64,000 nt of DNA from Endozoicomonas sp965199185 (GTDB lineage Bacteria; Pseudomonadota; Gammaproteobacteria; Pseudomonadales; Endozoicomonadaceae): positions 62,001 to 126,000 of the forward strand of contig CBDAQW010000037.1 of NCBI GenBank assembly GCA_965199185.1, written 5' to 3'. Positions 28,497-36,924 of the stretch are shown in pieces; positions within the stretch are counted from its first letter, which is position 1, and every line of letters begins with the position of its first letter. Both the position numbers and the translations under genes were made by a program. Under the pieces are notes generated by a model. The model saw only the letters and a list, made by a program, of their open reading frames with translations, had not been told where the DNA came from and did not search any database.

Positions 28497-31400
28497 ATGT
28501 TGATAAAAAAGCAGCAAGCAATAAATCCTTGCGGATTTTACCGGTTTATACCGGCCATTTATTTGTGGTTGATTCAAACAACGACTGCAATGGCATTTGG
28601 CAGCTTCACGAGCCTGAATTATTTGCCAGTAATGGAAGGCAGTGTGCTGCCAAAAAGTATTCCATTCTGTCTGCCTGTAAACTCGGTAGGAGTGGATAGT
28701 GTGTGTAATGATGACACCACCGGAGCACACCCGCATGTTACGACGCTTGGTGTTCAGTTAAATAACACTCAGCTTCGTATTTTCAGCAAAACCAGCTTGC
28801 AGTCAAATCATGTGCTGTTAGATATACCTGCTCCAGAGAACGATCGAACGACCAATAAGATTCTAAATTTCTCTGACTCAATAGCATCAATGTTGATCAG
28901 CGTTTACTGTCGTTTACTCAGTCCGAAGAATCTTCAGGATATTGCGCTTGAACTGCCGTTATTCATCTCGGCTATGAGTCAGGGCGGAGATGACGGAGAT
29001 GATCGCCGCGACAGAAAAAGAAAAGACAGCTGGCAGGAAGATCAGTTTGAACCTCTTGTGGTCAAGCTTGGAGAAGATACTTTCCCGGAAAATATGGAAA
29101 AGCGATTGATCGGCAATAGCTTGATCCTGAAACAGCGTTTATTGCGAATTTTGAGAGAAAAATTGCAGCAGGAGATGGCGCATAATCTCAATCTCGCCTA
29201 CATATTGCGAGATCGGATAATGTTGATGGAGGTAGAAGAAGCCGACCTGCAAATACTGGCGCAAACCATAACGAAGGATACAGACAGTCTGTCAGAAGAC
29301 AGTTACCTGCGACAGCGTTTGATGGCATCTATTCTGGAGGATAGCTCACAACAGCAGAACTGCGAAGGAGATACTCCTTTAAGAGAAAGCTATTTAAGAA
29401 TACTGGCAGAAAGTCATGCGCTGTCTGATTTTGAGATTAGTACTTTATTCCTTGCGCCTGAGCAAATGTCATCAGATGTTCGCTCTGGTTATCTAAAATG
29501 GATTAAAACAGCGGCAGGGCTGATCTATCTAGAAATAAGAAAACGCATTCTGGAAAAGATTCATGAAATAAATTCGAAAGAAAAAGACGATGATCTCAAG
29601 CACCTTGCTACAGGGATGCACATCTTAAATAGGCATTTTAAAACATTTGTGGAGTCATTGTCTCAGGTGCAAGAAGAAGAGTGCATGGATGGGGGTGGTT
29701 CAAGGGGTAAAGGGCGAAATAAGCCGAGAAGAAATTCTTCGAATGATTCTAAACGTACATCTGCGGGCTCTACTAGTAAGAATGTTTCTAATAAAGTAAA
29801 CGAAGAAAATGATGAGCAGCAGCCTCCCAAAAAGAGTGTGAAGCATGATTATTCAAATAATTGTCCGGCTTGTAATAATTTACCGTGCAAAGAAAAGTAT
29901 GTAGAATTGGATATTTTAGAAAGTGAAAATACCGATGGATTGTTGCAAGTAAAGGAGAGATACCGTAAATATATCAAAGACTATTTTGGCAACCAGTCTG
30001 AACTTAAACATTTCTTGTATTATATTGGCGTCTATTTATCTCTTCTCACAAGATATTCCGATAATAGAGCTATTTATGAAGATATCCGCTTATTTATTAA
30101 AATGTTCGGGGACAAGGAAGATCAGAAAAAGATCCCTGACGGTGAAGGTGCTATAAAAGTACGTATCTCCTGGTATTGGGATTTTGGGCATCTTATGAAA
30201 ATACTAATAAATCCCGATGAAGTGGATGAAAGAATAAAAAAAATATCGCCCGAACTACTTTCTAATTCTTTACAAGCAGGCATGAAAGGTAAACAGCAAG
30301 GTAATGAACTTTTAAGAGAGAGTATTACGAATGCTCAATTAGTATTTCATATGGCTCAGACCTTTAACATCCCAACTCTAAGAATTCTTGAAAACTGGTT
30401 TTCGTGTGATAATAGCAGTAGTAGAAAAGATCAATATCTAGATCCAAGCTGCCGAATTTTTTTGGAAATGCTGATATACACCATGCATAAAGCATCTGAA
30501 GTTGAAGAAGGCTTTATTAATGAAATAGAGAATCGTAATAATTCTGGTACATCTAAAATTAAAACAGACTCAAACTATGCTCTATATAGACAGAATTTAT
30601 CTATATATTATGAGTTGCAGATTTCCTACTATCGACTTCTCTTAGAATACTTTCATACTAACACAGTTCTATATCTTTCAGCTGTTCAAAAGGCGATGGA
30701 TGAAAGATTGGGCAAAGATTCAAGGGAAATGTTAGATGAAGGTTTTTATGAGCATCTCTATGTGCAAATTGAAAAATTCTTAACGTTATTTAAAACGTAT
30801 TTTTTACTTAGTGAGAAAAAAATAACTTATGATAATAAAAATCTACCCGGTTACGATAAAGATCAAAGTGACCTTTTGACGGTTTCTAATGGTATAGCAA
30901 TTTTCAGACTGCATAAATTTGTTGCCTTGTTTTATGAGGAAATAAATTGCCTTATAAATTGTTTTGCCTTAGAGGAAGATGATCTCTCAGAGGAGCAAAA
31001 AGCAGTGAGGGATAAAAGGTGTCAGAATACTAACATACTGTTCGATAGAGTCTATGAATATATTAACAATGAAGGCTCTGATACAAAGCAAATCATTGAA
31101 AAATATAATGATTATGGGCTTATGGTATATCAGGCATACCCTGAGCATATAGATTATATTACTCTCCTCTTTTGTCAGGCAGTTACAGGGTGTGTTTTAA
31201 GGAATAATGATTTTATTTTTGAATCATTAGAGCGATTAAGTAAAGTTGAATTTGCCCCTAATGTGTTGGCTTTTCTATTTTCGGATGATGGCGTAATGTA
31301 TGCTCAGGGTTTTATACGATCAATTATTGGTTATCTGACAAATTGGTTGGTCAAAATAAGAAGTCAAGAAAGCACTTCTGATATGATTGAGCTAAGTAAT

Positions 31401-32483
31401 AAAGTGGATTATGTCTCTAGGAGATTCACCGAAATTATAAATAGACTTCTAGAAAATAAAGTTCCAAATAATGAATATATCTTTAACTCATTGAAGTTAG
31501 TTGATGCTATTGTGCAAAAAGTACATGCAAAAAAAGAATATACTCTTAAAAAGCGTGATGAAGAACTCAATAAGCTTATCAAGGAGCTTGAGGAAGAGGA
31601 AGAAAAAGAGAAACAAAAAAGAACGGATAGGTTAAATGAAAGATTGATTGCTTCAAGAAAAGAAAATGTATCCGATGATAGTGAAAATAATTATGATTTT
31701 TCTTTAGAGTGCACTGGTAATAATCAGGGTTTTTTGGTTGATCAAAAAGTTATCGATCAACTTTCTGATTGCAAAGAAATGTTCGACAAAGCTTATGATA
31801 AAGTCATTAAAGGTGAATATAAGCAAGCAATACCTATATTTGAAAGTATCTTAACAAGCAACAATAAAAGCAAAGAAGATCATATAATGGCTTCCTATGG
31901 GATTGCTTCTTGTTATCTTCAAATAATGAAAAATCTATATAATGGAGAATTTTCTGAAATCCTTGAGTTTATGAAATATTACTTATCAATAATGAGGTTA
32001 GATCAGTTGCCTGGTAAGGCTGATACGCAGTCATATTATCAAAAAGCACAGCGGACTCATGGAATAATGAAAAGTCTATTGCTTCAAAGCATGAGGTTTT
32101 CAAAAGCAATAAAAGATTTAATTGATAATGAATTTGATGATGGCATTCTTTTAAAATCAATTGAAAGTAAAAATGAACAACTTTTTGAAGGTGTTAAAGG
32201 TATGCTTCGCGATTGGGTGTCTTTAATTACGCCACTAAATAGAAAGTGTCAAGGGATTAAAGAGATATTCACTATGCGAGGCGAAATGATTAAATCCATG
32301 TTCGAAATACAACCCAGAAAACAAAAGAGCGATAATGCTATTGATACAAAAACCACAAAAGAAATATTAAACGATATTGTTAAATATTCTGAAAAACTTG
32401 ATAGTAATTTAAATGCTGCAAAAGAGAGTATCGAAAAGAAAAGGCAAGTTATTGTAGATCAGTATCGATTGCTTGAGCACTAA
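28497..32483 (+). CDS. Giant exported helical protein of unknown function (1328 aa)
   Basis: I do not recognise a family. The N-terminus has a basic start and a hydrophobic segment (residues 13-33, 'FIPAIYLWLIQTTTAMAFG') that reads as a signal peptide. The region to about residue 400 is mixed; then comes a Ser/Lys/Gly-rich hinge ('GGGSRGKGRNKPRRNSSN'), a possible zinc knuckle 'CPACNNLPC' near 458, and a long helical part. Near 1040 is a charged coil ('ELEEEEEKEKQKRTDRLNER'), then a TPR-like segment near 1085-1150 ('GEYKQAIPIFESIL'). Codon use turns clearly AT-rich (AGA, ATA, AAT) after about 29690, as if two sequence sources were joined. Secretion or host interaction is a guess. Confidence 0.7.
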   Translation: MLIKKQQAINPCGFYRFIPAIYLWLIQTTTAMAFGSFTSLNYLPVMEGSVLPKSIPFCLPVNSVGVDSVCNDDTTGAHPHVTTLGVQLNNTQLRIFSKTSLQSNHVLLDIPAPENDRTTNKILNFSDSIASMLISVYCRLLSPKNLQDIALELPLFISAMSQGGDDGDDRRDRKRKDSWQEDQFEPLVVKLGEDTFPENMEKRLIGNSLILKQRLLRILREKLQQEMAHNLNLAYILRDRIMLMEVEEADLQILAQTITKDTDSLSEDSYLRQRLMASILEDSSQQQNCEGDTPLRESYLRILAESHALSDFEISTLFLAPEQMSSDVRSGYLKWIKTAAGLIYLEIRKRILEKIHEINSKEKDDDLKHLATGMHILNRHFKTFVESLSQVQEEECMDGGGSRGKGRNKPRRNSSNDSKRTSAGSTSKNVSNKVNEENDEQQPPKKSVKHDYSNNCPACNNLPCKEKYVELDILESENTDGLLQVKERYRKYIKDYFGNQSELKHFLYYIGVYLSLLTRYSDNRAIYEDIRLFIKMFGDKEDQKKIPDGEGAIKVRISWYWDFGHLMKILINPDEVDERIKKISPELLSNSLQAGMKGKQQGNELLRESITNAQLVFHMAQTFNIPTLRILENWFSCDNSSSRKDQYLDPSCRIFLEMLIYTMHKASEVEEGFINEIENRNNSGTSKIKTDSNYALYRQNLSIYYELQISYYRLLLEYFHTNTVLYLSAVQKAMDERLGKDSREMLDEGFYEHLYVQIEKFLTLFKTYFLLSEKKITYDNKNLPGYDKDQSDLLTVSNGIAIFRLHKFVALFYEEINCLINCFALEEDDLSEEQKAVRDKRCQNTNILFDRVYEYINNEGSDTKQIIEKYNDYGLMVYQAYPEHIDYITLLFCQAVTGCVLRNNDFIFESLERLSKVEFAPNVLAFLFSDDGVMYAQGFIRSIIGYLTNWLVKIRSQESTSDMIELSNKVDYVSRRFTEIINRLLENKVPNNEYIFNSLKLVDAIVQKVHAKKEYTLKKRDEELNKLIKELEEEEEKEKQKRTDRLNERLIASRKENVSDDSENNYDFSLECTGNNQGFLVDQKVIDQLSDCKEMFDKAYDKVIKGEYKQAIPIFESILTSNNKSKEDHIMASYGIASCYLQIMKNLYNGEFSEILEFMKYYLSIMRLDQLPGKADTQSYYQKAQRTHGIMKSLLLQSMRFSKAIKDLIDNEFDDGILLKSIESKNEQLFEGVKGMLRDWVSLITPLNRKCQGIKEIFTMRGEMIKSMFEIQPRKQKSDNAIDTKTTKEILNDIVKYSEKLDSNLNAAKESIEKKRQVIVDQYRLLEH

Positions 32484-32522
32484 TTTCTCTGTACTGCCCC
32501 ATCCCGGGCTTCTGAAATAAGT

Positions 32523-32612
32523 GTAGCGCGGTATGCCGGAAGGACATGCCGACGATGCGCTCAAAGAGCGCAAAAAATCTCGGCATTTCTTGTAGTATTT
32601 GGCGATGAGTTT
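32523..32612. repeat. Dispersed intergenic repeat (family R1, copy 3)
   Basis: This copy has the same orientation as copy 4. It has terminal GTAGCGCGGTATGCC, stem CGGTATG/CATGCCG, and second hairpin GCGCTCAAAGAGCGC followed by AAAAAA. Similarity to copy 4 fades after the 'GTAGTATTT' block near 32600. It sits between the convergent 1328-aa gene and ilvA. Confidence 0.72.
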
Positions 32613-32644
32613 CTGGGATATTATTTTCAGACAGCTATTACTTA

Positions 32645-34159
32645 CTACCCCAAAAATGCTTTATACGCCTCATTCTCATTTTCTGACCAATACCGATAAC
32701 CGATCAGATCAAGATATTCAGGAATGTGTGTGCGCTCTTCTTCAGGTACATCCAGACCAACCACAACCCGACCATAAGCAGCACCATGATTACGATAATG
32801 AAACAGGGTAATATTCCAGCGCTGCCCAAGTTTATTCAGAAAGTTTAACAGGGCTCCTGGGCGTTCTGGAAATTCAAACCGATAGACTTGCTCATCCTGA
32901 ACGGATTGAGAATGCCCACCTACCATATGACGAACATGCAGCTTGGCCATCTCATTGTCAGTCAAGTTACTGACTGGGTAGCCTTTCTGTTCCAGTTCTT
33001 CGATCAATCTGTCCACAGGCATCTGATCCGGATGAACCTGAACACCCACAAAAATCCGGGCATGATGTTGATCGTGAAAACGGTAGTTAAACTCGGTCAC
33101 GCTTCGGCGCCCAAGGATTTCACAGAATTGTTTAAAACTGCCAGGTTTTTCAGGAATAGTAACAGCAAGAATAGCCTCACGTTTTTCACCTAGCTCGGCA
33201 CGCTCTGAAACATAGCGCAGGCGGTCAAAGTTGATATTGGCACCGCTGTCGATAGCTAGCAGCGTTTGACCAGAAACCTGATGCTCAGCGACGTATTTTT
33301 TTAATCCGGCAATACCCAGAGAGCCGGAGGGTTCACATACAGAACGGGTGTCGTCGAAAATATCTTTGATGGCGGCGCAAATTTCATCGGCATTGACAGT
33401 AATGACTTCATCAATGCATTCCCGGCAGATACGGAAAGCCTCTTCGCCAACCTGGGCGACAGCCACGCCGTCGGCAAAAATGCCGACCTGTTCCAACACC
33501 ACCCGTTCATCGGCCTCCAGTGCAGCTTTCAGGCAGGCCGATTCTTCATATTCAACACCAATCACTTTCACGTCAGGGCGCAGATATTTCAGATAGGCAC
33601 TGACACCTGCCGCCAAACCACCACCGCCGACCGGGATAAATACTGCATCCAATGGACCCGCGTGCTGTCTAAGAATTTCCATGCCGATAGTGCCCTGTCC
33701 GGCAATGGTATCGATATCATCATAAGGGTGAATAAAGGTGTAGCCATGTTCTTCGACTAGTTGCAAAGAGTGAGCAAGCGCCTGATCAAAGGCATCACCA
33801 TGCAAAATCACCTGTGCACCATATTCACGCACCGCCCGAACTTTGATATCCGGTGTAGTGACTGGCATTACGATGATGGCCGTTACGTTCATGGTCTGCG
33901 CAGCCAATGCCAGCCCCTGAGCATGATTACCCGCCGAAGCGGCAATCACACCACGCTGTTTTTCTGCATCATTCAACTGTGCCAGTTTGTTATAGGCACC
34001 GCGTATTTTGAAAGAAAAGACTGGCTGTAGGTCTTCCCGTTTGATTAGAACCTCGTTGTTCAGGCGTTTACTGAGAAAAGTAGCACTATGGATTGGTGTT
34101 TCGATCGCCACATCATAAACACGTGCTTCCAGAATTTTACGGATATAACTCTGTGGCAT
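32645..34159 (-). CDS. ilvA: Threonine ammonia-lyase, biosynthetic
   Basis: IlvA deaminates threonine to 2-oxobutanoate, the first step to isoleucine, using pyridoxal phosphate. The 504-aa protein has the PLP lysine in 'FSFKIRGAYNKLAQL', the glycine-rich phosphate loop 'PVGGGGLAAGVSAYLK', and two C-terminal ACT-like regulatory domains ('PEKPGSFKQFCEILG' and 'FPERPGALLNFLNKLG') that sense isoleucine and valine. The two-domain tail marks the biosynthetic form. It is divergent from rpiA, as in many gammaproteobacteria, with about 170 bp of shared promoter space. Confidence 0.95.
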   Translation of the reverse strand: MPQSYIRKILEARVYDVAIETPIHSATFLSKRLNNEVLIKREDLQPVFSFKIRGAYNKLAQLNDAEKQRGVIAASAGNHAQGLALAAQTMNVTAIIVMPVTTPDIKVRAVREYGAQVILHGDAFDQALAHSLQLVEEHGYTFIHPYDDIDTIAGQGTIGMEILRQHAGPLDAVFIPVGGGGLAAGVSAYLKYLRPDVKVIGVEYEESACLKAALEADERVVLEQVGIFADGVAVAQVGEEAFRICRECIDEVITVNADEICAAIKDIFDDTRSVCEPSGSLGIAGLKKYVAEHQVSGQTLLAIDSGANINFDRLRYVSERAELGEKREAILAVTIPEKPGSFKQFCEILGRRSVTEFNYRFHDQHHARIFVGVQVHPDQMPVDRLIEELEQKGYPVSNLTDNEMAKLHVRHMVGGHSQSVQDEQVYRFEFPERPGALLNFLNKLGQRWNITLFHYRNHGAAYGRVVVGLDVPEEERTHIPEYLDLIGYRYWSENENEAYKAFLG

Positions 34160-34326
34160 TAGGGAACCTGCTGATACTTTACTTTTATTCGTCGAGCCAT
34201 TCTAAATGAAATTTGTTCCTGGCGGCAGGGCATAAATTTATGCGGCACGGGCAAAGCCAGCAATTGATCGACATAGTATACTTCGCCTCTGACTCTATTT
34301 TTCAGGCGTATGACCAAGGTATTCCC

Positions 34327-35001
34327 ATGACTCAGGATGAATTAAAGAAGGCAACCGGAGAAGCGGCCATGCAGTATATTCTGCCGCATCTGGAAGATAA
34401 TATGATTGTTGGTGTCGGTACAGGTTCTACTGCGGCCTACTTTATTGATGCACTGGCTAAACACAAGCACCTGTTTGATGGTTGTGTATCGAGCTCTGAA
34501 GCATCCACTGACCAGCTTAAATCTCACGGCATTCCGGTCTATGACCTGAATGAAGTGAAAGAAATCCAGTTTTATATTGATGGTGCTGATGAAGCCAATG
34601 ATCGGCTGCATCTGATCAAGGGCGGCGGTGCTGCATTGACCCGGGAAAAAATTATTGCCGCTGTTGCCAGAGAATTTGTCTGCATTGCTGATCAGAGCAA
34701 AGCCGTTGATGTTCTGGGACAGTTTCCACTGCCGGTCGAAGTGATTCCTATGGCTCGCAGTTATGTGGCTCGAGAGCTGGTCAAACTGGGGGGCGATCCG
34801 GCGTACCGTGAAGGCGTTGTGACGGATAATGGCAACGTGATTCTGGATGTCTGGAATATGCAGATTGTCGATCCAATCGCTCTGGAGACCCAAATCAATC
34901 AGATTGTCGGTGTAGTTACCAATGGGCTGTTTGCCAGCCGCCCCGCAGATATTATGTTGTTGGGAACATCGGAAGGTGTAAAAACCGTTAAGGCTAAATA
35001 A
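34327..35001 (+). CDS. rpiA: Ribose-5-phosphate isomerase A
   Basis: RpiA interconverts ribose-5-phosphate and ribulose-5-phosphate in the pentose phosphate pathway. The 224-aa protein from ATG 34327 matches the family length (E. coli 219); the open frame upstream to 34213 is not family-like. Motifs are 'VGVGTGSTAAYFIDAL', 'SSEASTDQLKSHGIPV', 'FYIDGADEAND' with catalytic Asp/Glu, and 'IKGGGAALTREKIIAA' with catalytic Lys. A strong terminator follows. Confidence 0.95.
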   Translation: MTQDELKKATGEAAMQYILPHLEDNMIVGVGTGSTAAYFIDALAKHKHLFDGCVSSSEASTDQLKSHGIPVYDLNEVKEIQFYIDGADEANDRLHLIKGGGAALTREKIIAAVAREFVCIADQSKAVDVLGQFPLPVEVIPMARSYVARELVKLGGDPAYREGVVTDNGNVILDVWNMQIVDPIALETQINQIVGVVTNGLFASRPADIMLLGTSEGVKTVKAK

Positions 35002-35010
35002 CCAGACAAC

Positions 35011-35040
35011 AAAAAGGCCGGTGTGATACCGGCCTTGTTT
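35011..35040. terminator. Intrinsic terminator after rpiA (shared with small minus-strand gene)
   Basis: Stem GGCCGGT/ACCGGCC (35016-35034) has a GTGAT loop, preceded by A-run AAAAA and followed by TTGTTT. It therefore works in both directions for the converging transcripts. Confidence 0.85.
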
Positions 35041-35052
35041 ATACGCTGTAGA

Positions 35053-35175
35053 TCATATGGCAGCGTTGAGAAGATACTGTAATGCGGCTAACACCGAACC
35101 CAGAGAGCTAATAATAAAAATAATTTCCATTTTAGTCAGTGGTGATTCCTGTTTTCCAATTCGTTCCATGCTCAT
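35053..35175 (-). CDS. 40-aa single-span membrane protein
   Basis: This is a short frame, below usual length cut-offs, from ATG 35175 to TGA 35053. A strong ribosome site (CAGGGAGAT) lies about eight bases upstream. The product opens with polar residues (MSMERIGKQESPLTKM) and continues as one hydrophobic helix (EIIFIISSLGSVLAALQYLL), a typical bacterial small membrane protein. It converges with rpiA on a bidirectional terminator, as a real transcript end would. I recognise no family; other functions cannot be inferred. Confidence 0.6.
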   Translation of the reverse strand: MSMERIGKQESPLTKMEIIFIISSLGSVLAALQYLLNAAI

Positions 35176-35276
35176 AACGACATCTCCCTGTTATGTACTT
35201 CGCAGGTTGTTATCTCCCTGCCTGATAACTAAAACTTTAGGTACGCCTTCGGTCATTCGCCTTTAGACGATAGTAT

Positions 35277-35391
35277 TATAACCGTAAAACCCTTGATATT
35301 TACTGGTTATATTGCTGTTTCGGGGTGGCAAGGTAGCAAAAAAGCCTTAATATAGCCAATGCGAATAAAAAAACTCTTAAAGATAGCCAAT
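35277..35391. promoter_or_regulatory. Palindrome and paired direct repeats upstream of livJ
   Basis: TATAACC(g)TAAA...TTTA(ct)GGTTATA forms an interrupted palindrome (35277-35311). Further down, ATAGCCAAT occurs twice in direct orientation (35352-35360 and 35383-35391), 31 bp apart, close to three helical turns. Both lie in the 290-bp leader of the binding-protein gene and may be regulator sites; which protein binds is unknown. Confidence 0.35.
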
Positions 35392-35466
35392 AAAAAATAT
35401 CTCTGTCGAACTTAGTGAGTTAATCACTGAGCCAAACGGGGCAATAACAACAAAAGAGTGATGACT

Positions 35467-36591
35467 ATGCCAAAGATATTCAATCGAAAGTTAGCAACCC
35501 TTACCACTGCTATCGCACTTGCCGGTGCTGTTTCTGCTAATGCAGCTGACACTGTCAAAATTGCTCTGGCTGGTCCGGTCACAGGCTCTGTTGCTCAATA
35601 TGGGGATATGCAGTTTGTGGGTGCCAAAATGGCCATCGAACAACTTAATAAAGCAGGAGGCGTTAATGGCAAGCAGTTGGAAGGGGTTGTATTTGACGAT
35701 GCCTGTGATCCTAAGCAAGCCGTTGCCGTCGCCAACAAAATTGTGAATGCTGAAATTCGTTATGTGGTTGGTCACCTGTGTTCATCATCTACTCAACCTG
35801 CATCGGATATTTATGAAGATGAAGGGATTTTGATGATCACAGCTGCTTCTACCAGCCCGGATATTACAACCCGTGGCTACGAGATGATCTTTCGGACAAT
35901 TGGTCTGGATAGCATGCAGGGACCAACCGCAGCCAACTACATTATTAATTCAATCAAGCCGGAAAAGATTGCCGTTATTCATGACAAGCAACAATACGGT
36001 GAAGGTCTGGCATCTACCGTGAAAGACCTGGTTAGTAAAGCTGGTATTGATGTTGCGTTGTATGAGGGGGTTACTGCTGGCGATAAAGATTTTTCAGCGT
36101 TGATCGCCAAGCTGAAGAAAGAGGATGTTGACTTCATCTATTACGGCGGCTATCACCCTGAACTGGGTCTGATTCTGCGGCAGAGTGCAGAGAAAGGTCT
36201 GGATGTTACCTTTATGGGGCCAGAAGGTGTTGGTAATAAGGATATTTCTGCCATTGCCGGTGAAGCTTCAGAAGGTCTGCTGGTCACTTTACCCAAGAGT
36301 TTTGACAAAGACCCGGCAAACGCCAAACTGGTTGAAGCCTTCCGAGCCAAAAATGAAGACCCAACCGGCCCTTTTGTTTTCCCTGCTTATTCCGCCGTAC
36401 AAGTTATGGTTGATGGCATGAACATCACCAAGAGTGAAGATCCTGAAGAGGTTGCCAAAGCATTGCGAACTAACAGTTTTAAAACACCTACCGGAGAGTT
36501 AGGTTTTGATAATAAAGGGGACCTGAAGCAGTTTAGCTTTGTCGTTTATAAGTGGCACTCCGATGGCAGCAAGACTGTTCTGACCAATTAA
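35467..36591 (+). CDS. livJ: Branched-chain amino-acid-type ABC transporter binding protein
   Basis: This is a periplasmic type I binding protein of the LivJ/BraC group, which collects leucine, isoleucine, valine and sometimes alanine. It is 374 aa from ATG 35467, chosen because AAGAG sits eight bases upstream; GTG 35458 and ATG 35461 are in frame. The signal peptide ends 'GAVSANA'. Family motifs are 'KIALAGPVTGSVAQYGDMQ', 'DDACDPKQAVAVANKIV' and the disulphide pair at 'HLCSSSTQPAS'. No livHMGF genes are nearby, so it must work with a transporter encoded elsewhere. Confidence 0.9.
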   Translation: MPKIFNRKLATLTTAIALAGAVSANAADTVKIALAGPVTGSVAQYGDMQFVGAKMAIEQLNKAGGVNGKQLEGVVFDDACDPKQAVAVANKIVNAEIRYVVGHLCSSSTQPASDIYEDEGILMITAASTSPDITTRGYEMIFRTIGLDSMQGPTAANYIINSIKPEKIAVIHDKQQYGEGLASTVKDLVSKAGIDVALYEGVTAGDKDFSALIAKLKKEDVDFIYYGGYHPELGLILRQSAEKGLDVTFMGPEGVGNKDISAIAGEASEGLLVTLPKSFDKDPANAKLVEAFRAKNEDPTGPFVFPAYSAVQVMVDGMNITKSEDPEEVAKALRTNSFKTPTGELGFDNKGDLKQFSFVVYKWHSDGSKTVLTN

Positions 36592-36752
36592 TACCAACCC
36601 TGCTTTCTAACTACCTAGTGAGCATGTCAAGCTGGGCGTCAGCACAAGGCGGAATGACGAGTAATACGCGCTATTGTGAGGGATTCCAACGCAGGACTGA
36701 CGCTCAGATTGTCAGCGCAATAGCGTAATTAGAAGGTAGGATTGATACAACC
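36592..36752. repeat. Long palindromic intergenic repeat (family R2)
   Basis: The two ends are imperfect inverted copies of about 50 bases. The left arm ATACCAACCCTGCTTTCTAA matches the right arm read in reverse (GTATCAATCCTACCTTCTAA). Inner blocks GGGCGTCAG and CTGACGCTC also pair. A unique centre (36650-36690) contains 'ACGCGCTATTGTGAGGGATT'. This is MITE- or large-hairpin-like, directly after the livJ stop. No coding frame is supported. Confidence 0.6.
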
Positions 36753-36773
36753 CTCCGAAACCAGTCCAACTCA

Positions 36774-36922
36774 GTAGATCGGTATGCCCGAAGGACATAC
36801 CGACAATGTGCTCGAAGAGCACAAAAAAGTGCGCAAAAAAGCCTCGACATTTTGTCAGTATTTCATGCTGATTGTCAGCTTTTGTGCCCTATGGGAATCT
36901 CCCTACGGGGAGGCCGATCTAC
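36774..36922. repeat. Dispersed intergenic repeat, complete copy (family R1, copy 4)
   Basis: This 149-bp element is bounded by perfect 9-bp inverted ends GTAGATCGG (36774-36782) and CCGATCTAC (36914-36922). Inside are stem CGGTATG/CATACCG, hairpin GTGCTCGAAGAGCAC followed by AAAAAA, the block 'GACATTTTGTCAGTATTTC', and a distal hairpin CTCCCTACGGGGAG. It ends three bases before the gshB stop codon. No transposase is encoded, so it is MITE-like or REP-like. Confidence 0.78.
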
Positions 36923-36924
36923 GG

